A stretch of 64,000 nucleotides of DNA from the NCBI GenBank assembly GCA_035771165.1, contig JAWNZC010000423.1, forward strand, positions 351,001-415,000, written 5' to 3'. Position numbers and translations under genes: made by a program. The notes below the pieces were generated by a model that worked only from the letters and a program-made list of their open reading frames with translations, did no database searches and was not told the DNA's origin. The stretch's first letter is position 1. Every line of letters begins with the position of its first letter. Positions 1-11,900 of the stretch are shown piece by piece. Source of the stretch: Paragorgia papillata. Its lineage: Eukaryota; Cnidaria; Anthozoa; Scleralcyonacea; Coralliidae.

Positions 1-283
1 AACAAAGATGTCGGACGACAAGACTCCAGTGAAGACGTTGCCGCGATCGATATCTTCGCCGTATGTGTGTAGATGCTGTAATTCGAGCTTCGCCAGCAAC
101 CCCATTGCCTTGTTTGGGGAAAAGTCAAACAAGGAGAACATACTATCCAGATTCCGCTCGGATATTTACGCATGCGTACCTCAACCGGAATAACAAGAAT
201 CCTGTGATTTGAAACGGATTATCCCAGAGTCTCTCGTTTCCCGGATGGGGAACGTGGGCTCTGGGAACGAGATTGCAGTCATT
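1..283. mobile_element. Right-hand part of a TIR DNA element (second copy at 11202-11934)
   Basis: This stretch is almost identical to 11655-11934, including a 61-codon open frame at 8-193. It ends in the motif GGGCTCTGGGAACGAGATTG, which is the terminal inverted repeat of the 11.2-kb copy. The left half lies outside the window. The short ORF occurs in both copies but has differences (in the second copy the ATG is ATT) and no recognisable domain, so I do not call it a gene. The stretch 284-591 that follows holds nothing I recognise. Confidence 0.7.
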
Positions 284-591
284 GCAGAAACTGGCTCACA
301 GGGGGTACTTGCATCTAATAAATTGCATCTAGTACAGAAAAAATAAACGTTGCGTGTTATAAAACACGAACAAAGAGTACTTTAAACATTTTAATATTCA
401 ATTTAAGTTGGATACAAAGTTTACGCTTGTGAAATGAGTGACAATCACGCTGAACATTTACAAGGCAACTTCCTCGCTTAAAAACGAGTCTCCTATAGAA
501 GCTGCAAGACAGTTTCTGCGGTGACTGAAAAAAGGGCTTTAGACAAATCTGCTTTGAACCTGGAAGTATTCGTAGGCATCTGTGAAGCTAA

Positions 592-1005
592 AGGGCTGGC
601 CAAACGCTTTCAACATCGCATTCAACATTGTTGAACGATGTTGAATAATGTTGAAAGCACGATTGGCCAAATGAATTAAACATCGTTCAACATTCATGAA
701 TGACAATTAATTGAACGCGGGCTACCACAAAAGCTGGAATCGGCAATATCCCGCATGGCGCATGTCTCTGTTCAACAAAGTTGAATGAAATGTGGCCAAA
801 TGCGTTCAACACCTTTCAACATTTTGAGAACAATAGAAATGTTGAACGCCTGTTGAACGAAAATTTGAACATGTTCAAATTTCGTTCAACACCATTCAAC
901 AACGTTCAACATCATTCAACAGGGGTGGCCAAACGCTTTCAACATGTTGAATTCAACAATGTTGAACGATGTTGAATGAAATGTTGAAAGCGTTTGGCCA
1001 GGCCT
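592..1005. mobile_element. MITE family 'GGCCAAACGC', copy 1 (TAA target duplication)
   Basis: The 414-bp element has inverted ends AGGGCTGGCCAAACGC and GCGTTTGGCCAGGCCT, flanked by TAA on both sides (589-591 and 1006-1008). The interior is made of short palindromic TTGAACGATGTTGAA-like units. A 3-bp TWA duplication fits PIF/Harbinger-type transposition; no transposase is present. A second copy lies at 10067-10510. It ends only 29 bp before the first PIKfyve exon seen here, so the branch point of that intron may lie in or next to the element. Confidence 0.8.
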
Positions 1006-1034
1006 TAAATCGTTCTTTCCATCTCTCTTTCCAG

Positions 1035-2874
1035 TCCCCCGCATCAGCATCATCTGTTACCTACCAGTGAACTTATTCCCATTGTGGTGAATGAGAAAGA
1101 ACCGACGTCCATTATTGCCTACACCTTGAGGTTAGTTATTATAGAACAAGTCCATCTAGCTCGTTTGTACGTAATATATTATACACGAGGAGGAGTGTTT
1201 CATCAGGATTTCCAAATATCGAGATGTGTGTTGAAAACCGAGGCGTACTGTGAAATCCTCGGTCTGATATTTTCCCGTAATGACCCGCACTCTCGGTTAA
1301 TAAGTCTTTTTATTATATGGTGAACTTGTTTTTGGGTCATTACGCCAAATGGCGCCCGTTGGTTGGTTGTTGAGAGACCCGAAAAAAGCTGTAGACTCCA
1401 GCACTGTGAAAGGACATTAAGCCGTAATCAAACGAGAACACAAGTCATCGCAAGTTGGCAGTCAGAATTTCTGTGGCGGTCGTTTGAACACCCAAATTAA
1501 CAAAATAAAGGTTTCATGAGTGTTTTAAACAAGTTTTAACTTTGTCACGGTACATGATATTTTCGGGAAACTATTCAGAGTGGCTGGCTGAGATAGCGTG
1601 ACTGCCAACTTGCGATGACTTGCGTTCTCGTTTGATTAGGGCTTTACGTCGTTTTTAATGAGTTTTGGCGGGAAAATATGTGGAGTTGATTTTGAAGGAA
1701 GATAACGGAAGAATTTGTTTAAATTTTTTGAATAACAATACGTCCTGGAACATTGGTGTTTCTTTTTATAAAAACTACTTGTTTGGAAGAGCGGGAAGTA
1801 TGAAACGGCCAAAATTTAAGCGATACGCGTTCGTTCGTTTGCTTGACTGTGTGAATCAATAGTGCTGAAAGGAACTGAAATAGAACATCAACGTTGTTTG
1901 TGTGTTTCGTGATCAAAGCGAAGATCTAATAAATTAATTAGTCTTCGTGAAGACGCTTTCCTGGGTTAGCTAAGACTTTAACAATCTTTTTATTAACGAT
2001 GGGCTTACAAAATAAATAATAGACTAATTAGTGTAAAACTGAAGTAAAACTAACGTAACTTTGCCCTTATTTACTTGATAATTGCGAATTTCGGCCTGAA
2101 ATCATCCCAGCTTACCGGACTAGCCCGCTCCATGTAATCGTTTCGTAAACTCATCCCGTTTAACCGGGCTAGCCCAGTCCATGTAATCGCCCCCTTAGTC
2201 TTTAATTATAACCACGTATGGTAATGGTACCATAATTCTAACAATGATGACACCACCCATCTTATGCGATAGTCGACGAGCGTATGTACCGGCGTATGTG
2301 GGTGACGTACTTGTGATAGGATTTTAATTGTTTACCTAATATTTTTTCCTACACATTTAGCACCGTCGATTACCACAAAAAGCTTCATGAGATCCAAGAC
2401 TCGATGATTGATATGGAAAGTGATGGCGAGTCTTTTACATGTATCGATGTCGAGGCCGATGGGGCGTGTCGTCTCTCAACTCAGAGGTATTGACTTTGAA
2501 TATTATATATATATATTTATACAATACCCTGGTTGCTATGTGTGTTTTCATTGGTTGTTGGCCATGATCTATTAGAGGACAGACACATGGTCACGTCAGA
2601 TCATGTCAGCTGACTTGCTTTTTTCCTTCTTCATGCCCCAAAATCCGGCAAGAGTTTCGACAAAAACCTTTTAAATTTTTATTGTATAAAACAAATAGAT
2701 TCCATTTTTTTGTTGTCTGTTCAGTTATAGATGCACAGAAGACATCACAACGTGGTAAGAACATCAGTGACCCACTCGACTGCGTCTCGTGGGCCACTTT
2801 TTTGTTCTTACCACGTTGTGACGTCATCTGTGCATCTATAACTGAACAGACAACGGCAAAATGGAATCTATTTG

Positions 2875-2943
<69 letters not shown>

Positions 2944-5900
2944 ATATTACACGGCGGCGCGAAGATATGAATTTTATCTTCGAGTGGGGGAAAACAATAT
3001 TTTACGAATGAGCGTAGCGAATGAGTAAAATATTGTTTTTGCCACGAGAAGATAAAATTCATATCTTCAAGCCAGCGTGTAATGTTCTTTTTATTATATA
3101 AATTCAATGCAAAAAGAGGTAAAATTCTTAATGACGTCACCGATATCTTCACTAGTGAGGATATGGAAAATACGACACTGCATATTCTCTAGTAAAACAC
3201 TCGCATCTATATAATAAATATATATATGTGTGGCACATTCATTCGGTTTCATCAGGTTAAAGGGAATATGCAGCGAAAAATAACTCCGGGAGAGACTCTT
3301 TTATTTAAAGGGGATTGGCATTAAAAATTAAGTTTGTCTAATTTGAAAGAACTCATAAAATTGTAATAGAAGATCCTTTACAACGTTTTCGTATCTTTCT
3401 GCGTTTTCAGGATATTTCAATTTGTTTGATATGTAAATGAGATGGTCTCTGACGTCAGGAGTGGGGTAAAATATTTTCATTCAGAGCAAAATCACTTACA
3501 TATCTAACATGAAATGTTCAACGTCGCAAGGAGTTTTTATGTGCACGGTTTCAAATGATTTCGCTGAACAAACTTAGAGATATAACTGGTTTTGCTACAT
3601 GTGAAAATATTTTACCGCACACCTGACGTCAGAGACCATCTCATTTACATATCAAACAAATTGAAATATCTTGAAGTTGTAAAGGATTTTCTATTACAAT
3701 TTTATGAGTTATTTCAAATTAGACAAACTTAATTTTTAGTGTTATTGCCCTTTAAAAGAACTTTTGAAGTTATAAAGATGGACGTTTACAGCTCTTCCAT
3801 ATCTCACTTCGTTCTTGAGATATTGAGATATGCAAATAACATCACTTAGACGTCACACCGCATAATGACTTGTTGGAAAATCTTGAATATCAATTTGAGA
3901 TTATTTAACGAAATCACTTTTAACTGTGCATGTGCTTCTGTGTACCGCAGGACACTACACATGAGAAATTTCAAGTGATTTACTTGAATTATTGTAAGAA
4001 TAGACGTGATTTTCCAACAAGTCATTATACAGTGTGACGTATCACGCGAATCTTAATATCTAAAGAACGAAGTGAGATATGGAAGAGCTGCAAACGTCCG
4101 TCTTTGTAACTTCAAAAGTTCTTTGAAATAAGAGAGTCTCTCCCGAACTTGTGTTTTGCTACATAGATTGATTCTATCAGCATTTTTTATTTTTTTTATT
4201 TTTTTTAGCGGGGCTAATCCAGCAAGAAACAGAACACGATCCGAAGCGGAAACAATAAGCAGCACAAGTTTAATGACGAAACTGGATGGTAAGAGTTCAA
4301 CCTAAGTAATCGTAGATCATTTCACAGATGTTTGTACATCTTTAAATGCAAAACTTTTTAGTTAAAATCTCACTTGAGTCTAGTCAACTTCAAAATAGTT
4401 ATAATACTCGTGACGCTGATAATTTTCGTTTGCCTACCGTCAAAACAAATTGGGGTAGACAGCAACTATCTTACCATGCTGTCAAGGACTGGAACGCTTT
4501 AGATATTGAACTAAGGAAGTTAGGAACGTTAGCTCCGTTCACGTCTTCAAAGCAGGCTTATATAAAATGTAATAGTCATCACGTATTTTGTAATCATTCT
4601 CAGTTTATTTGTTTTTGATATTTTTTGTTATTTACTAGGACCCCTTTGAAAATCACGTCTTTTTGTGAAAGGGCATCATAGGAAAATATTCGTTAAATAA
4701 ATAAATAAATAAATAGGAGCTGCCGCACACGACAGCTCCTAGCTGAGGTAATGACGTCGCGAGGCCGTTTGCTCAGCAAGATTCTCTGATATCAAGCACG
4801 ATATATAGATGTTTGTATTACAGCTACGCGAGGTAAAATTCTCGGGGAAAGCGATGCGCATACGAACGAATCTTGCTGCGCAAACGGTTCCTTTATTAAA
4901 CGGTTACCTCAGTTCGCAGATTTCGTGTGCGGCAGATTTTAGACCTGTTGTAAGGGCAAAAATGTTTCCAGGCATCAATTTTTTAACGTCGGGTATAGGC
5001 TTGAAATTGTGCAACTTCGTTCCCAGATTCTTTTCTCTACTCCTGGATTCACCCCGCCCCCTCGCACCCTCCACCATTACCCACACTACGCCCACACTAC
5101 GCCCTCGTACGGGTGGGTTGGAAATTATTAGGGACCTCGTGGTAGACCTTAAAAGTTTGACACCCAAATTATCCCTAAATTACCGTAGCCAGTTTCTCTT
5201 AGCGTAACCATCAACTTGGGATAATTTTGCAATATCGCAATACTTGCCTCCTAATTTATTTAATTTATTTTCAGATTTTGTGGATAACTACTTTGACTGC
5301 AGTGAATCCGACGATGAAGAAAATGGTCTAAAAAATAATGCCACGAAAGACAAAGACGACCCTTCGGACGTCAAGACAGATGAAGATGTTAAAAGGGATG
5401 AAGATGTCGCAGACGGTGGGTAGTCGGTGTATAGCCGGTAGGTGGTCGGTGTATAGTCGGTAGGCGGTCGGTGTGTAGTCGGTAGGCAGTCGGTGTATAG
5501 TCGGTAGGTAGTAGGCATGTCCCGATTGTGCTCGTAAAATCTCAAAAAGTTGCTCCCAAAAACCAGAAAGTTGCTCGCAAAAAAGCATAAAAGTTGCTCA
5601 AAAGTTGCCCGAAATAAAAAAAGTTGCTACTAAAATTCAAAAAGTTGCCCGTACTATTACGTTAATTAAGAGCTTTATACAATTTCCGTACGCTCGCTTA
5701 CGTGCAATGGCTGCGCTTGCTGGAGTACGAAAAGTTGCACCAGCATTTTCTGCTACCAAAATTGGATCTTCTTCTAAATTTTCGTCCTCTGATGAACTTG
5801 ACAAGTCTGACGGCTCTTCTAATTCAGTCATAATGAATTAGCATTTATTTACATTTCAATGGTTTATAAGCCGCCATTTTGTTTTAAAGAGGAAACAGGT

Positions 5901-8900
5901 AACCCTAGTACCTAGCAAGTAAATATCAAGGGTAAATAAGCAGCAATGCTACAGCTGTTGCAGCATCACATCACATCACAGGCTGTATTACAGCATATTG
6001 CCGCAATTAATTGATTTCCAAAATTATTTTATATCAGAAAAATATCGCAGGAAATGAAGTTGTCTATCACATGTAAGCATTTCCTACTGTAAAGTTTTGA
6101 ATCTAGAAAAAGTTGCTCAAAAATTGCTCAAAAAGGAAAAAGTTGCTTAAAGTTGCTTGAAGTCTCGAACCGAAAAAAGTTGCTCCAAACGCAAAAAGTT
6201 GCTCAAAAGTTGCCGAGCACAATCGGGACATGCCTAGTAGGTAGTCGGTGTGTAGTCGGTTGATATACGGTGGGTAGTCGGTATATAGTCGGTAGATACT
6301 CGGTTGACATAGTCGGTTGATAGTCGGTGCGTAGTCGGTAGACAGTCGGTTGATAGATATTTTGACAGACATAATTTCATGGTCCCAGCGTTTTTCACGT
6401 ACTGAAGTGTGTATGGCGTGCATGTCACTTGTAATTAATCAATTCTTCAAAATACTGCAGGGAAAGAACAACCATCGACATTTAACTCATCAGCGCAGGA
6501 AGACGTGGAATATCACATAAGGCATTGTTAGTGGTTTGTTTTTTTAACTCTAACCTCTGTATAGTATACAGTACCGTCCACCACGCCCTATGTGCATATC
6601 AGAGACCCACCATACCAAACACCGAGAATTTATCCTACAATACTTTAAGCCCTAATCAAACGAGAACGCAAGTCATCGCAAGTTGGCAGTCACGCTATCT
6701 CAACCAGCCGCTCTGAATAATTTCCCGAAGATATTATGTACCGTGACAAAGTTAAAACTTGTTTGTGTTCGAACGACCGCCACAGAAATTTGTGACTGTC
6801 AACTTGCGATGACTTGCGTTCTCGTTTGATTAGGGCTTTAGAATACCATGCCCCACCATACCATACAACACCATACTACACCACACCATACCATATGATA
6901 CTATACCATTCCATATCACGCCACACTATACCATACTATCCTATACCACACCACCCCCTACTACACTATACTATACTATTTCCTACCATACCCTACCATA
7001 CCCTACCATACCCTACCCTACCCTACCCTACCCTACCCTACCCTACCCTACCCTACCATACCATACCCTATCATACCCTACCCTACCCTAACAGATCAGT
7101 CCATTGCCATTATGAACCATTACCAGACCAATACAACCAGGACACATCACGCCAAACCACCCAACACTACGTCACACTATAGCATACCATTATACAATAC
7201 TATATACTTTGCTTATCACTCCATATTCTATCATATACCATATATTATGGCGCACCCTTTGTATTTTTCCCATTCTGTACTAACCCATACTCTATCTTAC
7301 TCTCTAGTTTACTTCACATTTCTCAAGTCTTGACCATAAAAATAGATATAACCACAGAACATTCTCCCACATCCATTTATTAAATACAAGTTCAACTCAA
7401 CACGTTAAGTTCCTTAAGATACGAACGTAGTATAACATCTTGTCTTTTAGCTTTTTCAGATTCTTCTGCCAAGTTCTTTTGCGTTGTTTACTTTGGTGAA
7501 CAGTTTCGTAGAATAAGAAAAACCGTGTTTCCTGAGGGAGAAGAAAAGTATGTATTACAGTGAAACCTCTATTAACAAGATTTTCGATAAAAACGTTTTT
7601 AATTTTTGTATTGTATAAAACAAATAGATTCCATTTTTTTGTTGTCTGTTCAGTTATAGATGCACAGAAGACGTAACAGCGTGGTAAGAACATCAGAACT
7701 CGATTGCGTCTCGTGGGCCACTTTTTTGTTCTTACCACTTTGTGACGTCATCTGTGCATTTATAACTGAACAGACAACGGGAAAATGGAATCTATTTGTT
7801 AAACAGTCCTTCACAAATGATTCGAACTCAAAGTCGGGGTTTTGAAAATCGTGTTTTTGAAAATTGTTTGAAAACCGGTTTCCACCCAGCATGTTTGACG
7901 ACTATGTTTTTGTATACTCGTAGGTACGTGCGATCTCTTCAACATTGTTTGAAATGGCGAGCAACTGGCGGCAAATCAGGATCATCGTTTTCTAAAACTA
8001 CTGGTAAGCTTTAAACTATTCTTATTTGAATATTTCCTTATTTGAATATTTCCTTCCTTCCTTCCTTCCTTCCTTCCTTCCTTCCTTCCTTCCTTCCTTC
8101 CTTCCTTCCTTCCTTCCTTCCTTCCTTCCTTCCTTCCTTCCTTCCTTCCTTCCTTCCTTCCTTCCTTCCTTCCTTCCTTCCTTCCTTCCTTCCTTCCTTC
8201 CTTCCTTCCTTCCTTCCTTCCTTCCTTCCTTCCTCCCTTCCTTCCTTCCTTCCTTCCTTCCTTCCTTCCTTCCTTCCTTCCTTCCTTCCTTCTTTTCAAC
8301 CATCCATCCTTCGATCTATCCATCAAGCAATCAATCAATCCTTACGACATATCATTTCTCATATCATATTTTTTCTCTTTGAAGATGACAGGTTTGTCAT
8401 TAAAGGAATGTCTCGACCTGAAGCTCAGTCCTTCCTCAATATTGCTCCGTATTATTTCCAATACATAGACAAAGCAATCAACGAAAAGGTAAACAGTCTA
8501 CCGTTACTAATATCAATGTTTCTTTTCATTTTTCCTTTCCGTCGCTTTTCTCAGGAAAACCATTTTTCTACGAAAATCTAAAAACATTTACTCTACTTCT
8601 ATACTGGGTATCCCCAGTGAACTCCTCATTTCCTCCCCATTTCCTCCCATTCTCTCCTCATATCTGGAACGCTAACTTCGGGTCAAAAAGTGAAGTCAAG
8701 CTCCATTACGTCGCCTTCAGTCCCCTATAGATACGCGGCCAATACGCGGTTCGCGTCAGGGGACTGGAAGCGACGTAATAAGTACAAAATGTTGACTTCA
8801 CTTTTGAAGCGTGATAATGACTGAAGTTAGCGCTCCAGGTATAGGGATGGATATAGGAAATGGAGTTCACTGGGTATCCCCTATCCTTAATCTTATTCCA

Positions 8901-11900
8901 ATTCTCTTATTTACATACAAGTTACGTTGCTCAAAACAGTCTTTCTGATTGTAAAATAGCAAAACAACACCATTGAAACGGTTCTGGAAAGTTTTACATT
9001 CGGCCGGTTTTGAGACCTTGGAATTCGCCTTTTCGCTATTTTCAGCGTAAAAAAAGTATTTCGAACTACTAGTGCGAATGACAAATTTTTGCTCAACAGT
9101 CTTTTTGACCGTAAAACAGACCATAATTACATACATATAGGTTGAAGAACATCTTTGTGACAATGTCATGTTTCACGTGTACAAGTCATTCTTGTATCTT
9201 ACGTTCTTACAGAGGCCGACACTTCTGGCGAAGATAGTGGGCGTGTACAGGATAGGTTGTACAAGCAAGACAACAAACACACCAATTCGAGAAGATCTTT
9301 TGGTTATGGACAATTTACTATATAATTGCAAAGTAGATCGGGTAAGTTGTGCGTGACCACGCATGGGAGTACCGCTGGAATGCTGGATATACACTATATA
9401 TGTATTGAGAAAGGCCAATTATCTTAATACGAACCCACTTTCTCCTCCAGAAGTTGTGGTTTCAGTGGTTACTACGTCGCCACGACTATCGCCAATTCAC
9501 CATAACTACCATCATCCCCATCATCGCTACCAATCACCAGTGGTAATCCATTACCACTACGAGTATCACCTCCATCACCATCACATTCAACACTACCACC
9601 ACATCACGTCTACCACCAGCACCACCATTATTACCACAAGTACCATTACCACCATCCCCATCATCACTACCACCACATCCCCAGCACCAGCACTATTACC
9701 ATAATATCACCACAACCACCATCAGCTGATTGACAAATGTCCTCTCTTCAAGCAGGTTGGACCACTATTGGGCTCCTAGCCTGCGTAAAGACTGAGCAGA
9801 TTATGCAGTAGATTGAAATTTTTTTTTCCGTAGGTATTTGATTTGAAAGGATCAATAAGAAGTCGGTATGTTATGTCTATGGAGGGAAACAGCGTGTTGA
9901 TGGATGAAAACCTTTTGGAAAGTGAGTTAGCGTAGTAATCTACACAGTAACTGTAATAATGGTAGTAAGTAGTGATTTATATATGGTAATGGTATTAAGT
10001 GGCGATGGATATGATAATGGTAGTAATCCATTTAACAATCACATTTTCCATGTGTGTGTACTGTAAAGGCCTGCCCAAACGCTTTCAACATTTCATTCAA
10101 CATCGTTCAACATTGTTGAATTCAACATGTTGAAAGCGTTTGGCCACCCCTGTTGAATGATGTTGAATGATGTTGAACGTTGTTGAATGGTGTTGAATGA
10201 TGTTGAACGAAATTTGAACATGTTCAAATTTTCGTTCAACACGCGTTCAACATTTCTGTTGTTCTGAAAATGTTGAAAGGTGTTGAACGCATTTGGCCAC
10301 ATTTCATTCAACTTTGTTGAACAGAGACATGCGCCATGCGGGATATTGTCGATTCCAGCTTTTGTGGTAGCCCGCGTTCAATTAATTGTCATTCATGAAT
10401 GTTGAACGATGTTGAATTCACTTGGCCACTCGTGCTTTCAACATTATTCAACATCGTTCAACAATGTTGAATGATGTTGAATGTGATGTTGAAAGCGTTT
10501 GGCCAGGCCTTAATAGATCACAGACGACGTCACAGCGTGTAAAGAGCAAAAAAGTACGACACGAGACGAAGTCGAGTAGTGTGACAGTCGTTTTTTACAC
10601 GCTGTGATGTCTTCTGTGATCTATTACAGTACATGCGCAGAAAAATGTAATCTATTTGTTTTATACAATAAAAATTCAAGTGTTTCAGGCCCAATTTTTG
10701 GGCCTGCAAAAAGAAAAACTAGTCTACTGAGGTGCATTTAACGTCATCTGTATATGTGTGTCCTTTAACAGATCACAATCAACAACTAATGAAAATATAC
10801 ACAGAAGTCGCGTTGTTGTATAAATGGTGTGGTAGTAAGTAGTGTTACATTTTTTTCTCATTTTATTCTTTCTTTAGTGATTTCAGACTCTCCATTGTTT
10901 ATTCGACCTCACTCCAAAGCCGTCTTATCTCGCGCGATCAACGAGGACACGGAGTTTTTAGCAAGACACATGGTCATGGACTATTCTTTGCTACTGGGTA
11001 TCGAACGAGATTCATCCAGGCTCATTGTTGGAATTATTGGTAAGTATGAACTACATTTTATCATTTACAGTGTGTATATAAGACTGTTTTCACATTTAAC
11101 TCCGCTGGAAACGTCAGTGTTTCGTTACTAAAATATCGTCAGTTTAGCACCTTTTTGCTTTGCTTTATTTGAAATAAGAGAGTTTATTATATGGCAGCGT
11201 AATCTCGTTCCCAGAGCCCACGTTACCCATGCACTGAGGTATCATTACCTTCAAATTATGAAGCTTAACCAACATTAAAACCACCATCTGATTGGACAAC
11301 CTTTTAAAACGAATCCTCGCCCCCATACCACCCCCCGGTAATCACGCCCCCCGGAAACCCTAAACCTAACCACAACCCTCCGGAAAAATGTGCCACCTCT
11401 CAGACCCCGACCACAACACCCCTCTAGGATTTTTAGCTTTATGTGTTCAAGTTTAACATCCCGCATGTGAGATGGTTATATTAGATGGTTAAGCTTCATA
11501 TTTTGTAACCGATGATACCTCATGCACTTGGGAAACGAGAGACTCTGGGATAATCAGTTTCAAATCGTTACGTTATTGGCTGAATAGTGAGCATGAGTTG
11601 GTCTGAAGTGACCGAATTAGTAGAAGTAGAATTGAAGTAGAATTAATAAAACCAAAATAACAAAGATTTCGGACGACAAGACTCCAGTGAAGACGTTGCC
11701 GCGATCGATATCTTCGCCGTATGTGTGTAGATGATGTAATTCGAGCTTCGCCAGCAACCCCATTGACTTGTTTGGGGAAAAGTCAAACAAGGAGAACATA
11801 CTATCCAGATTCCGCTCGGATATTTACGCATGCGTACCTCAACCAGAATAACAAGAATCCTGTGATTTGAAACGGATTATCCCAGAGTCTCTCGTTTCCC

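Noticed and set aside
8..193. 61-codon ORF at the window start
   Set aside because: It is part of a repeated TIR element; the second copy at 11655 lacks the ATG and has no conserved protein features.
6995..7060. Interstitial telomere
   Set aside because: The unit is the pentamer CCCTA, continuous with CCATA variants, not the hexamer CCCTAA.
7982..8581. Long open frames in the (CCTT) tract
   Set aside because: They are translations of a tetranucleotide repeat inside a PIKfyve intron; only 8385-8488 in this region is an exon.
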